A stretch of 64,000 nt of DNA, taken from the NCBI RefSeq assembly GCF_905147045.1, contig NC_065896.1, positions 1,451,001-1,515,000 on the forward strand, read 5' to 3'. Below the pieces are notes generated by a model that ran no database searches, was not told where the DNA came from, and saw nothing but the letters and a program-made list of their open reading frames with translations. Position 1 is the stretch's first letter, and each line of letters begins with the position of its first letter. The position numbers and the translations under genes were made by a program. Of this stretch, positions 36,201-43,812 are shown in pieces. The stretch comes from Nymphalis io (lineage: Eukaryota; Arthropoda; Insecta; Lepidoptera; Nymphalidae).

Positions 36201-36618
36201 GTAATGGAACGCGTTTTTAGTGTTAGATGTGATCGTCATAAATCAACATAATGTTATAAAATAGTAAACATACGAAATACTTCATCAAATCATTCAAAAT
36301 GACCCCTTAAACAACGATACCAATAGAGATGAACGCTTTTTACGCGTCACCCGACAGTAAACCATACGTGTTATATTAAAAGCATGCATTTCGCGTGCAC
36401 ACATATCCAACCACTCCCGGCCAAGCGTCCTAATTATTTAGCACTTCACGATAATGACGTCACTATGCGACTTCGATTTTTAAAATAAGAATGGTTTCTA
36501 CTCACGCTGCAATGCTTTTCGATAGCGGCCAGCGTTCCATGGAGGCCTGGTACTTCATGTTTTCAATCTGCTTTTTCAGTGCCTCTTTGTCCATGGCTGC
36601 GAGAATACTGGGATCCAT
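19960..36618 (-). CDS. Ggamma30A: G-protein gamma subunit, Ggamma30A ortholog (two coding exons)
   Basis: Gene-level entry; coding parts are 36618-36506 joined to 20065-19960. The product is 72 residues, the length I recall for Drosophila Ggamma30A, and matches it closely. It opens MDPSILAAMDKEALKKQIEN, continues MKYQASMERWPLSKSIA and ends in CIIM. The whole protein is a GGL helix pair that binds a G-beta subunit (Gbeta76C in fly photoreceptors). After prenylation at the CaaX cysteine it anchors the G-alpha-q heterotrimer to the rhabdomere membrane in phototransduction; the functional part is known from Drosophila and inferred here. A Met at the last position favours farnesylation. The intron is phase 2 and splits the second Ala codon of SIAAM. 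The 5' leader must be spliced, because an acceptor sits 10 nt before the ATG. Promoter not located. Confidence 0.96.
20181..20462 (-). repeat. SINE-A copy, old, near the intron acceptor
   Basis: Highly mutated but collinear: GGTAAGTGATCAACACTGGC, TTAATGCGTCACTAACTTTA, GATGAGTGGGTTGTACCTAC, CAGACGCGTTTGCACAAAGC. It lies just inside the intron, 115 bp from the exon. Confidence 0.8.
20463..21143. other. Intronic AT-rich sequence
   Basis: T-runs at 20734 and 20832 and no recognised element. Confidence 0.5.
21144..21480 (-). repeat. SINE-A copy, full length, very long poly(A)
   Basis: Close to consensus over its whole length, with an uninterrupted 55-nt T run (21144-21198) as its tail, the longest in the window. 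This marks it as the youngest insertion here. The head end shows a short local duplication (CACCAGTTAGTA repeated at 21471-21496). Confidence 0.95.
21629..21990 (-). repeat. SINE-D copy, near full length
   Basis: From GTCCTCCAAGCCAATTTCTG through CAATCCGACACGACCGG to the tRNA-like head (reverse strand CTGGGTTCAATTCCCAGG and TCTAGTGGCTTGATGTAAGG). The central part carries a small internal rearrangement around GGAACGGTTCAGGCACGG. Confidence 0.9.
21991..22957. other. Intronic AT-rich sequence
   Basis: Only AT-rich short frames. A weakly SINE-like piece near 22640-22700 is too decayed to name. Confidence 0.45.
22958..23046 (-). repeat. SINE-B head fragment
   Basis: AGCACACGAAAATTCA, AACCTGCTTCAGTTAAGATT and CTACTGGGCCGACTTGGG correspond to the tRNA-like head of SINE-B. 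Confidence 0.65.
23446..23550 (-). repeat. SINE-B internal fragment, degenerate
   Basis: TCAATGCTGGTTGATGGAAA, GACAGAATTTCATCG and CATAAACACAAATTAGGTAC match the middle of the family with gaps. Confidence 0.45.
24402..24691 (-). repeat. SINE-B copy, near full length
   Basis: From AAAGCCTGTGAATGTCCC to GGCGTCTCAGCTCAC. A T-run expansion (24457-24468) sits inside CCTCCTTTCC...GAGGAGAAGG. The head is partly degraded (the ACGATCATCG to TAAAATTCTCGCGTTC region). Confidence 0.9.
24692..26538. other. Intronic AT-rich sequence with small TA-rich local repeats
   Basis: At 25620-25715 a degenerate AAGTAAATTTATAT unit repeats about four times. No exon or repeat family otherwise. Confidence 0.5.
26539..26650 (+). 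repeat. SINE-B fragment, degenerate
   Basis: GTGTGCATATGTCGGATAAA, GAAGCAGCGCGGTGGGATAA and GTTCCAAGCGTTCTACTTAA are recognisable. This is one of the few plus-strand SINE pieces below 36.5 kb. Confidence 0.55.
27501..27534. repeat. 13-bp inverted repeat (hairpin)
   Basis: ACACGTCATCCAA (27501-27513) pairs with TTGGATGACGTGT (27522-27534) across an 8-nt loop. Confidence 0.85.
27696..27725. repeat. 14-bp inverted repeat (tight hairpin)
   Basis: AATTTTGACTATCA and TGATAGTCAAAATT are exact reverse complements separated by 2 nt. Confidence 0.85.
27815..27920 (-). repeat. SINE-A 3' fragment
   Basis: T run, GTAGGCGGATGGGCATATGG, GCTATCTGATGTTAAGTAG, then CTTACATCGCCA where similarity ends. Confidence 0.75.
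27921..28576. other. Intronic sequence, no repeat family recognised
   Basis: A minus-strand frame at 27899-28084 starts in SINE sequence and is Arg-rich at its N end, but shows no domain. Confidence 0.45.
28577..28745 (-). repeat. SINE-D body fragment
   Basis: TTTCGGCCCAGCTGG, GACATAATACAAGTGTGCACG and CTCTTACTCTAACAGTCCAA match the SINE-D interior in order. Confidence 0.65.
29019..29275 (+). repeat. SINE-D copy with internal deletion
   Basis: The tRNA-like head GACTGCCTCGTTGGTCTAGG is followed by GGACCAATAAAAATATTATT and CTCGGCAACAGTCCGG. About 150 bp of the body is missing before TTGAGATTATTTGCCGTGGC. The tail is ATC-rich (ATCATCAATATCATTGTC). Confidence 0.85.
29308..29553 (-). repeat. 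SINE-A copy, 5'-truncated, young
   Basis: Very close to the 21144 copy over its length (shared CAACCATCGCTTA, TTAGACATT). It ends at CTGTTTTGCGGTAGAATATC. Confidence 0.92.
29580..29705 (-). repeat. SINE-B 3' fragment, degenerate
   Basis: TTAATGTCCGATGCTGGTCT, AAGACCACCTCTTTTTGAAG, TTGCTCCAATTCGG are in SINE-B order. Confidence 0.6.
30130..30232. repeat. Long TA-rich inverted repeat
   Basis: ATATAGCCTTGTATAT near 30131 pairs with ATATACAAGGCTATAT ending near 30232. Between them are TATATATTTTATATA-type units that can also fold, giving a roughly 100-bp hairpin. It could expand or fragment in cloning. Confidence 0.8.
30240..31236. other. Intronic AT-rich sequence
   Basis: No recognised elements. 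Confidence 0.5.
31237..31350 (-). repeat. SINE-B head fragment, degenerate
   Basis: GATTATAAACATGAATTAATC, AACTCGGGTTATTGTC and ATTCACGCGTTCCAAAG follow the SINE-B head order. Confidence 0.5.
31916..31978 (-). repeat. SINE-B 3' end, severely truncated
   Basis: ACAGTAACAGCCTGTGAATG, TCCCACTTCTGGGCTAAG, CCTCCTCTCCCTTTTTGAGG, then unrelated sequence: a typical 5'-truncated retroinsertion. Confidence 0.85.
31979..33469. other. Intronic AT-rich sequence
   Basis: Short AT-rich frames only. An ACTTAC at 33290 resembles a minus-strand donor but has no matching acceptor. Confidence 0.5.
33470..33578 (-). repeat. SINE-D head, 5' part only
   Basis: TTGATAGAAAAACC, then reverse-strand CTGGGTTCAAGCCCCTGGT (B box) and the mutated A-box end at GGTAGTTTC. 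Confidence 0.7.
33645..33946 (-). repeat. SINE-B copy, full length
   Basis: Complete from AGTAACAGCC-like tail (ACAGTAATAGCCTGTG) to head CACTGGGCCATCTCGGC, few mutations. The B box reads GGTTCAAACACGG on the minus strand. Confidence 0.92.
34160..34330 (-). repeat. SINE-A tail fragments, two adjacent
   Basis: GGACCACCTGACGGTAAGTC at 34183 and TATAGGTAGACGGACTGTCA at 34302 are two separate tail-end pieces around a short CACGATCACGATCAC local repeat. Confidence 0.5.
34669..34857 (-). repeat. SINE-B copy, decayed
   Basis: ATTATTCCACCATGCTGC, TAATGCGGATTAGTGGG, CTAACCACTGGGCCATCAT mark the family. Large sections in the middle are lost. Confidence 0.7.
34930..35080 (+). repeat. Decayed dispersed repeat (E-type)
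   Basis: CTCTGGCTGTCTTACGC, GGACCGATTTTGATGAAATT, GAGGAAATACATAGGCTAT follow the same motif order as 39815-39915. These phrases recur in lepidopteran transposon debris. Confidence 0.5.
35285..35361 (-). repeat. SINE-B 3' end, severely truncated
   Basis: GTAACAGCCTGTGAATGTCC to GGTTTGGAGCTTATT, then unrelated AT-rich DNA. Confidence 0.85.
35362..36505. other. Intronic AT-rich sequence near the Ggamma30A donor
   Basis: No repeat in the last 1.1 kb before the exon. GC content rises from about 36300. Confidence 0.5.
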
Positions 36619-36628
36619 CGCGCAGAAT
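36506..36628 (-). CDS. Ggamma30A: Ggamma30A first coding exon (with 10 nt of 5' UTR)
   Basis: On the minus strand: acceptor TTTTATACCACAG, ten leader bases ATTCTGCGCG, then ATG at 36618-36616 in a good start context (GCGATGG). It codes 37 residues plus two bases of an Ala codon, ending at donor GTGAGT (36505-36500). MDPS at the start and NMKYQASMERWPLSKSIA at the end are near-identical to my recollection of fly Ggamma30A. LILAAMDKEALKKQ-like sequence forms the N-terminal coiled-coil helix that pairs with G-beta. No in-frame ATG lies upstream in the exon. Confidence 0.97.
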
Positions 36629-37441
36629 CTGTGGTATAAAACACCCACACACAGGTTAGTGACGTGTATACGTATTGCCGTCTATGTAAGCGGCACTGCG
36701 TACAGTCGAAGTCGAAATTCATTAAATAAAACAATAGATCAATTTAACATTTATATTTTAATTTCCTTGTAATTAATACATTGACATGAATTGCGGTTAT
36801 AACTAATAAAAATATATGAGGAAAATTTATTAGAGTATCTATTTTAATACATATTGTAAAAGTAAAAGAGTTACGTTATTGAATGTACGTAAGCTATCTC
36901 GCTCGCTGTAAGGGGAGAATTTTGAGGGTGTGTGTGTAAGTGCGATGCGCGCGCATGGTGTTACAGTTTCTATGACAACCCCTCCACACACACAGTGATA
37001 TCTTGCGCAAATTTAGTTAATGCGTTCTGAATTATAAATTGAACTTAATTGCTTCAACAATAGAGTTTCTTTTGAATTGATGTGATGTGTGTAAAATTAA
37101 TGAATTAGACGTAATGCCCGGTAGTCGGCTGTGTTTTGTATCCCATTATTCTTCATCTCGTGCGGATGTCTGAGGACCATCTGTCAAAATCGACAGAGCT
37201 TTTGTAGTCGCTATGGCTGTATGACAAAAGCGACTTTTGCGCGTCATCTCAACTATGCAATAGTCTGTTGTCCAAGTGTGTCAGCACTTTGAATATGCAT
37301 CGTATGACGCAAAGACGTGTGCTGAATATATGTATATTAATATTTCCAACCATTGTTTTGTAAATAAATAAAAAAATTGTAATATAAGAAATTGTCTATG
37401 GGATATCTTACGGAAAAATTATTTTATTATGAAAATACATA
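36629..37441. other. Upstream intron/leader region of Ggamma30A, GC-richer patches
   Basis: Patches at 36890-36990 (GTGTGTGT opposite ACACACAC with GGGG/CCCC flanks, plus GCGCGCGC) and 37130-37300 are less AT-rich than the surroundings and free of known repeats. They could hold a promoter or 5' non-coding exon, but no TATA/Inr/donor set is convincing. Confidence 0.35.
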
Positions 37442-37540
37442 ATCTTAGTTCCCAAGACTGGTGGAACATTGGCGATGTTAGGGGCGGTTAATATTTCGCT
37501 GGTGACCTTTTACCCTCAGTTGGCTTTTGCCCATTCGTTA
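37442..37540 (+). repeat. SINE-A 3' fragment, degenerate
   Basis: TCTTAGTTCCCAAGACTGG, GGCGATGTTAGG, TGGTGACCTTTTACCCTCAG match the second half of the family. Confidence 0.7.
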
Positions 37541-37758
37541 AATTATTTCATAAAAAATAAACAGTTTTATTAAAAGTCATGATTAGTGTAATAGCTTATA
37601 CTCAAACGTATTATAAATGTCTGAGATATATTCAATCTATAGTCGTATTTACACACGGCTTATGAAGTTTAGGTGCCAATAATGTAAAAGATAGATTAAA
37701 ATTATTCTCAATGTATTATAAATTCCTGCAGATAAACACTTATATAAAAAGTAAAAAG

Positions 37759-37866
37759 TACCAGCCTATGAATGTCCCACTGCTTGGCTAAAGGCCTCCT
37801 CTCCCTTTTTTTTGAGAAGTTTTGGAGCTTATACCACCACGCTGCTCCAGTGCGGGTTGGTGGTTA
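37759..37866 (-). repeat. SINE-B 3' part, truncated
   Basis: CCAGCCTATGAATGTCCC to GTGCGGGTTGGTGG, then AT-rich DNA. Confidence 0.85.
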
Positions 37867-38251
37867 TAAATAGATAATATATATAAATTATTTAATTAAT
37901 ATGTTTAAGTATTATATTAATACCGTTATATTATTGACAAACATAAATTGGTGTTTTCGTAGAAAATCCAATATCTAATATAAGACCCGTGATCTAAAGA
38001 GACTTTCAATTCATCGCTTGTGTTTGTACACGTATATATATTTTGGATAACTTTAAAATTTCAAATCTAAACAAATGTATATTATATTGATTATTGATTT
38101 TAGTTGATAGAACATAAAATAAAAGACAAAAATGTGTAGAGTTAGTATTATTTATTTAAATAAGGTAGACTTTAAATAGAATACCAAATAACGTCGTCTA
38201 TAAATCATATATTTTAGACTACATTCTGTTAATATTCAAATTTAAAACCAG
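37867..38251. other. Unannotated AT-rich sequence
   Basis: Nothing recognisable. Confidence 0.5.
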
Positions 38252-38491
38252 TAACAGCATGCTAATGTCCCACTGCTGAGCTAAGGCCTCTCCCTTTTTG
38301 AGTAGAAGGTTTTTAAGCTTATTCCACCACGCTGCTCCAATGCGGGTTGGTGGAATACTCACGTGGCAGAATTTCAGTGAAATTAGAGACATGCAGGTTT
38401 CCTCACGATGTTTTCCTTCACCGTCAAGCACGAGATGAATTATAATAACAAATTAAGCACATGAAAATTCAGTGCTGGGCCATCTCTGCTT
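38252..38491 (-). repeat. SINE-B copy with deleted B-box region
   Basis: Starts GTAACAGCATGCTAATGTCC. It jumps from AAAATTCAGTG directly to CTGGGCCATCTC, removing the roughly 60 bp that hold the B box, so it cannot be transcribed from its own promoter. Confidence 0.9.
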
Positions 38492-38682
38492 CAAATTTAA
38501 TAACATTTCTCATATTACATAATGGTATAAATTTCAACTTTACTTTTATTGTTTCAATAAGTAATACTTATTAGATTGAAATAACAATATTAATGTAACT
38601 AACTATATGTACGTTGAAAACTTGATGGTTGATAGACTGAATTCTTTTATTATCGGACGTGGATTGTAGATTGCTTATCGAG

Positions 38683-38967
38683 TACCACAGGGTGGTAAGT
38701 ATGCAAGCCCGTCTGAGTAGATACCACCCACTCATAAGATATTCTATCGCAAAACAGCAATACTTACTACTTATTGTTGCGTTCCGATGTGAAGAGTGAG
38801 TGAGCCAGTGTAACTACAGGCACGAGGGACATAACACTTCCGTCCCAAGGTTGGTGGCGCATAGACAATGTAAGGAATGGTTAATATTTCTTACAGTGCC
38901 AAATATCTATGGGTAGTGGTGATCATTTTCCTAAAGCCCATTTGCAGCCTACCTATTTTATAAAAAA
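38683..38967 (+). repeat. SINE-A copy, diverged, full span
   Basis: From GGTGGTAAGTATGCAAGCCC to CCTACCTATTTTATAAAAAA. The CATCAGGTGG tail block is mutated (CCTAAAGCCCATT). Confidence 0.88.
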
Positions 38968-39187
38968 GAGTTAAGATATAGCTTAACTGTTTAAGCATTG
39001 AAATCGAATAATTTTAGGAGCTCATCTCTTTTTTCTCTTTCTTGCTATTTAATCAAGAATTGATGATGCTATATTGTTTTAAGTGGGTACATAATATTTT
39101 GGTAATATGGTATTCAAGAACACATTACTGGTGATAGTAAAGTATCGTTTTCAAAGGGTAATGTTGTCTTTCAATTTCGACCGCGCC

Positions 39188-39405
39188 GTCCAATTTCAAG
39201 TATCAAATCAAGTGCACTCTCATCATCCAATTGAATGTCATTCCGACATCGGAGCGAGTTCAGGCGGAGAATGACTTAACGTGTTTTCCGGGGCACGGAA
39301 GTGTCAATTTTGGAACTGTATAACTTTTTTATTGGCACAGAATTTGAACTTAGAACCTCGGACTCTGCATTATATATTAGCTACTAAGCCATTGAGGCAA
39401 TAAAT
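39188..39405 (-). repeat. SINE-D copy, diverged
   Basis: CACTCTCATCATCCAATTGA, ATTCCGACATCGGAGCGAG, TTCCGGGGCACGGAAGTG, then the decayed tRNA-like head ending CCATTGAGGCAATAA. Confidence 0.75.
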
Positions 39406-39539
39406 AGACAGAAAATACAAAAATGTGAATGCGCATAGTCAAGCAATTAGTTTAATAGAAATATCCTCATAATACAGACTACGAAATTATTTTATGCGCT
39501 ACCGAATTAATTGTGTATTACTGTGTAGTATTTCGAGTT

Positions 39540-39725
39540 CTGTTATTATTTGTTCTTATTATATACTAGCCTAGTCTTTGCATGTGGGAGATTAGGTACC
39601 TTATGTCCTTTTATGTACTCCTGACAACGTGTATGCAAAATTTCATGAGCATCGGTTGGGTAATTAAGACGTGAGAGCCTAACAAACAAATACTTTAATT
39701 AAATTTTCTCATACAAAATATTAAG
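39540..39725 (+). repeat. Decayed dispersed repeat, related to 43205-43440
   Basis: Shares ACAACGTGTATGCAAAATTT, then ATGA and a degenerate ATCG-TTGGGT/GAAT-AGTTAAAAC stretch with the copy at 43326. Confidence 0.6.
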
Positions 39726-39759
39726 ATTTATACTAGCAACCCGTTCCGACATCGTTCGC

Positions 39760-39915
39760 GTATAATTATCCTGCTCTATTTCTTAATTAATCTATAGTAA
39801 TATTATAAATTCGAAAGTAGTTCTGTCTGTTATGCTCTCACTACACTAAAGAACAGATTTTGATGAAATTTGGTATGAAGCAAGCTTGACTCCCAAGGAA
39901 GGACATGCGTTACTT
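39760..39915 (+). repeat. Decayed dispersed repeat (E-type)
   Basis: CTGTCTGTTATGCTCTCA, CAGATTTTGATGAAATTTGG, CCCAAGGAAGGACATG. Parallel to 34960-35065. Confidence 0.5.
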
Positions 39916-39974
39916 TTTATTCCTATCATAATCATAACCTTCCTCCCGCCCTCTAGCCAAGCCGCGGGCTTAAG

Positions 39975-40007
39975 CTATTGTTATATTTATATATTTTATA
40001 ACAATAG
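39975..40007. repeat. 11-bp inverted repeat
   Basis: CTATTGTTATA and TATAACAATAG flank a 11-nt AT loop. Confidence 0.7.
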
Positions 40008-40157
40008 TTTTCGCCTGGGACTATGTTTATTATGTTTATACATAAGCCAACCAATCTATTCATCCGTACTGCGCTCATACATCGTACAACGTACGCCACG
40101 TATTTTTGAGGCGTTTATTTAATTTATAATATTTCTTGAATTACTGGTACGAATTGG

Positions 40158-40197
40158 AAAATGTAAAAGGCAATATTTAAAAGGCCTTTTACATTTT
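40158..40197. repeat. 14-bp inverted repeat
   Basis: AAAATGTAAAAGGC (40158-40171) and GCCTTTTACATTTT (40184-40197) are exact reverse complements, 12-nt loop. Confidence 0.8.
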
Positions 40198-40711
40198 TTA
40201 GATTTTTTATTTTGATAAGAATTATTAAAACTTTGTCAAATTGCTAATTATTTTTTTCATTATTTGTCATTAAGCAAATGTTAAACAAACAAACACTTTC
40301 CGCTTTTAATGACAGTGTATACACGACATAACTTTCACTCTATTGTTTAAAAAAAAAACGAGATCATTGAACTGCACACGTTCCTATTTTAGTTAATTGT
40401 TTGAATGTATATAAAACTTTAGTTAATTAACATATTTCTCACAGACATTTAGTATTTTAATTAAAAAATAGTTTTTATCGCTATTATAAGATTCCGTGAA
40501 TGCGTGACTTAATAAGCTACACGGTTATTTATATAATTGGTAAATACTTAACTAATGAAACAGTGACAGTGCTTATAAAAATAGTATATATTTCTATTGA
40601 AATTCGCGATATTGACATTATTAGTGATTTCTGAACATAATTCATTCAATAAAATCGATCGAAGTGAGAGTGGTCAGTCAGTGAGTCAGTTTGATAAGAT
40701 TATTTGAGCCT
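40198..40711. other. Unannotated AT-rich sequence
   Basis: No exon or repeat recognised. Confidence 0.5.
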
Positions 40712-40843
40712 TCCCTTGATACCTTGTACTTACTTTTACACTGGCTCACTCTTGGCCCACCCTTCGATCCGGGATGAATGCTAAGTATAGTTAATTAGCG
40801 ATAGTAGTTTGACCCAGAGAAGATTGCATGCCCTATCACCAAA
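40712..40843 (-). repeat. SINE-A 5' fragment, degenerate
   Basis: TACACTGGCTCACTC, CACCCTTCGATCCGGG, TTTGACCCAGAGAAGATTGC and CCCTATCACCAAA are in family order; the tail half is missing. Confidence 0.7.
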
Positions 40844-41046
40844 TAGAAATAAAGTACATACAATATATTTCAAAAACATTAATCTTGAAAGTCTAAGAAT
40901 AGACCACTTATATAGCTTTCGAATGATATTCTTAATAACACAACCTTGTCGTTTTAACTAATTCCAAAATCAATTATTATGAAATAATAATTTGTGCCTG
41001 TACGACCCAACTGCGTTTGGCTCTAATAATTATTGTAATTTTTGTA

Positions 41047-41347
41047 ATTGTAACAGCCTGTTAATGTCCCACTGCTGAGCTAAGGCCTCCTCTCCCTTTT
41101 GAGGAGAAGGTTTGGAGCTTATTCCACCACGCTGCTCCAATGCGGGTTGGTAGAATACACACGTGGCAGAATTTCAATGAAATTAGACACATGCAGGTTT
41201 CCTCACGATGTTTTCCTTCACCGTTAAGCACGAGATGAATTATAAACACAAATTAAGCACATGAAAATTCAGTGGTGCTTGCCCGGGTTTGAACCCACGA
41301 TCATCGGTTAAGATTCACGCGTTCTTACCACTAGGCCATCTCGGCTT
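41047..41347 (-). repeat. SINE-B copy, full length
   Basis: Complete and close to consensus. The head contains GGTTCAAACCCGGGC on the minus strand. Followed after 25 bp by SINE-C on the other strand. Confidence 0.95.
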
Positions 41348-41373
41348 ATAATTAGTCATATTCATATTCGACG

Positions 41374-41628
41374 AGCCGGTTGGCGTGGTTGGTAGATACT
41401 TGCCTTTTCACGCCGAAGGTTGTGGGTTCGATTCCCACCCAGGACAGACATTTGTGTGCATGAACATGTCTGTTTGTCCTGAGTCTGGGTGTAATTTTCT
41501 ATATAATTATGTATTTACAAAAGAAAAGTAGTATATGTAGTATATCAGTTGTCTGGTTCCCATAGCACAAGCTTTGTACAAGCTTGATTTGGGATCAGAT
41601 GGCCGTGTGTGAAAAATGTCCCAGGATA
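41374..41628 (+). repeat. SINE-C copy, full length, best tRNA-like head
   Basis: Head GCCGGTTGGCGTGGTTGGTA (A-box region) and GTGGGTTCGATTCCCACCC (B box with an intact T-stem, 41422-41440) over about 70 bp. The body runs AGGACAGACATTTGTG to GGGATCAGATGGCCGTGTG. The end is CCCAGGATATATATATATAT, so the tail is a TA repeat rather than poly(A). Confidence 0.92.
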
Positions 41629-41714
41629 TATATATATATATATTTTGTAAATTGTTGCAATTATGTTTAATCAGGAAGATACCCATATCGATAAACTTTA
41701 AAAACAAAATCTAA

Positions 41715-41985
41715 CCTAACAACTAAATTTCATCGAAATCGTTGGAGCCGTTTCCGAGATACACAAAATATATGTGTATGTATAGTTATGTATATACTAG
41801 AATTGCTCATTTAATATTATAAGATATGAAAATTAAATTGAATGAGTGATGAACTGATGGCCCAATTTTCGTGTGATTATTTTGTATTTATAATTTATTC
41901 ATTCGTATTCTTAAGTGTACGACAACATCGTGAGGCAACCTGCAAATGTCGGATAAAAATCTTCCATATTTGTGTCCACCAAGCC
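41715..41985 (+). repeat. Decayed repeat (E-type) followed by SINE-B fragment
   Basis: TTTCATCGAAATCGTTGGAG, CCGTTTCCGAGATACACAAA is the E-type phrase. From 41852, GATGGCCCAATTTTCGTGTG, CGACAACATCGTGAGGCAAC and CTGCAAATGTCGGATAAAAA are a decayed SINE-B. Confidence 0.5.
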
Positions 41986-42409
41986 TCACTCAAAATCCAA
42001 ACCTAATTTTAAAAAAAGAAGACGAGTCATTGGACATTCACAAACGTAATGTAAAAACCCTTTTTAGAAAACGGGACGAACGATCAAGCTCTTTATCTTT
42101 ATATTTTAGTATAGATGATTTCTTTTATGAATAAAGGGTGTGTCGTCATTTCCAACTTTACAAACCTCCGTAGCAGTATTCGAACAATTTAGCGAAAATA
42201 AGTTGCTAAGACTTCGCTAAGACGGCGCTAATTGGACGTAATTGTATGCAGCGGGCAGTGCTCGGGTGACAAATTGAGTTACGTCGTCATCTCCGATCCA
42301 AGCCTCACACAATTAGATTGCCCTATTAATATTTTACATTAGGACGAACAGTTTAAGTGTTACATAAAATTCTTAAGCCACTTCATCATCAATGTATACT
42401 CAAATAAAC

Positions 42410-42632
42410 AAACAGCAGTACTTGATATTGTTGTGTTCCGGTTTGAAGGGTGAGTGAGCCAGTGTTATTACAAGCACAAGGGACATAAAATCTTAGTTCC
42501 CAAGGTTGGTGGCGCATGGGCTATATAAGCGATGGTTGACATTTCTTACAATACCAATGTCTAAGGGCGTTGGTGACCACTTACCATCAGGTGGTCCAAA
42601 TGCTCGTCCGCCTTCCTATTCTATAAAATATA
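42410..42632 (+). repeat. SINE-A copy, 5'-truncated
   Basis: Starts at AACAGCAGTACTTGATATTG and continues to the tail CCTTCCTATTCTATAAAATA, near consensus. Confidence 0.93.
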
Positions 42633-42862
42633 TATATATCACTGCACTGCTCCTCAACGGCTGGATTTTGGTAAATTTATTTTTTTGTTTGTTTGTTTGC
42701 GTCTCTAATCAGAGACGTTTAGGGTTCTGTTTTTTAAAACATAATTAATAAAATTCTTATTTCACTCGTACATAGTCAGAAGAGCAGCTATTTTAATTAA
42801 AAAATTTAATTTAATGATAAGGAAATTTACAAGCCGAATTCGCTTAAATAAGACATATACCG

Positions 42863-43033
42863 TCAAATAGCTCTACTATTTGCTAGTCGTTGACTCCTAA
42901 ATTCAAGAACTTGTTTATAAAGTATGATATGGTCAGTAGCAAAACACGCCGCTGCTTCGGTGTGACTTAGAATAATTAACTTTGCTAATAATCCGGCCAC
43001 AGCGCCACCAGACAATGACATTCCCTGAGCCAT
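42863..43033 (-). CDS. Small ORF, 56 codons, unknown
   Basis: The minus strand has ATG at 43033-43031 and stop TGA at 42865-42863. It begins MAQGMSLSGGAVAGLLAKLI, continues ILSHTEAAACFATDHI and ends in a less ordered LANSRAI. The first 40 residues have a balanced, non-AT-driven composition with a hydrophobic stretch at 9-22. No family recognised and no splice sites needed. It may be a fragment of a transposon ORF or a chance frame in a GC-richer patch. Confidence 0.2.
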   Translation of the reverse strand: MAQGMSLSGGAVAGLLAKLIILSHTEAAACFATDHIILYKQVLEFRSQRLANSRAI

Positions 43034-43204
43034 CGTCTCAACAAAACAAACAGATTGTGAGAATGTTATTTTATCGATAAGTCATTTACAATACATTGTG
43101 TATGTGTGTACACACACATATGGAAAATACACTAATTTATTCAATGGCTGTGAGATACTTTTTTGGATAAATTAAGAGTACATAAATAGGCAATAAATGT
43201 TCAC

Positions 43205-43440
43205 CTGCTGGGCAAATGGCAATATTGTTACACCGTATACGAGTTTTCGTCCGTGTATGTGTGAGGGGGAAGTTATTAAGGTGTTAAGGTGGTAACTACG
43301 ACCATTTCTAACCAACGCCCAACAACGTGTATGCAAAATTTAATGATGATCGATTGAATAGTTAAAACATGAAACCGTAGTAAACGAATACACAGAGTAA
43401 ATTTCACATTTATAACATCAGCAAGGATTGCGGATAAATA
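43205..43440 (+). repeat. Decayed dispersed repeat, related to 39540-39725
   Basis: Shares ACAACGTGTATGCAAAATTT with the other copy. The flanking AACACCGTATACG/TTCGTCCGTGTATG region is unmatched. Probably two remnants of one LINE or DNA element. Confidence 0.55.
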
Positions 43441-43606
43441 TTTATAACGTTGCCCTAAATGAGGACGGTGGACGCATAAATGTCACATTTTCGTTCAACT
43501 AAATATTTTGCTAATTAAATCAGACGCATGCTATAAAAATAATTCCAAGACATAATTGTTTATAAGTTTATATCGAAATTAAATTTAGTAATTGTTACAA
43601 ATTGCT

Positions 43607-43812
43607 GAAATGGCCTAGTGGTTAGTACATTAAATTTTAAACGAAGGTTGAAGATTCAAACGCGCGCAAGTACAACAAAATTTTTATATGCTTAGTTTGT
43701 GTTAATAATTCATCTCATGCTTTGATGCGAGGAAAGCTACTAACCAGAACACATAGTGAGGACTTAGGGCTTAGTCCAGCAGTGGAACATATATAGGCCG
43801 TTACTTTACTTA
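43607..43812 (+). repeat. SINE-B-like copy with internal deletion
   Basis: A tRNA-like head (TGAAATGGCCTAGTGGTTAG, AGATTCAAACGCGCGCAAG) joins after AGGAAAGCTACTAACC to the tail AGTCCAGCAGTGGAACATAT. About 90 bp of the middle is missing. Confidence 0.8.

Larger units (their letters stand above)
20066..36505 (-). other. Ggamma30A: Ggamma30A intron, 16.4 kb, phase 2
   Basis: Donor GTGAGT at 36505-36500 (minus strand) and acceptor TTTGTTTCAG at 20075-20066. The intron is filled with SINE copies, nearly all in the gene's own orientation, plus unannotated AT-rich DNA (notably 24700-26530, 26650-27690, 30240-31230, 31980-33460 and 35400-36500). No nested gene was recognised. A TGACGTCA octamer lies at 36454-36461, about 45 bp inside the donor end. 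Confidence 0.93.

Noticed and set aside
36491..36772. 93-codon plus-strand ORF
   Set aside because: Antisense shadow of the first coding exon of Ggamma30A.
41374..41445. tRNA gene
   Set aside because: A/B boxes and T-stem are present, but the acceptor stem does not pair and it is the head of a dispersed SINE-C.
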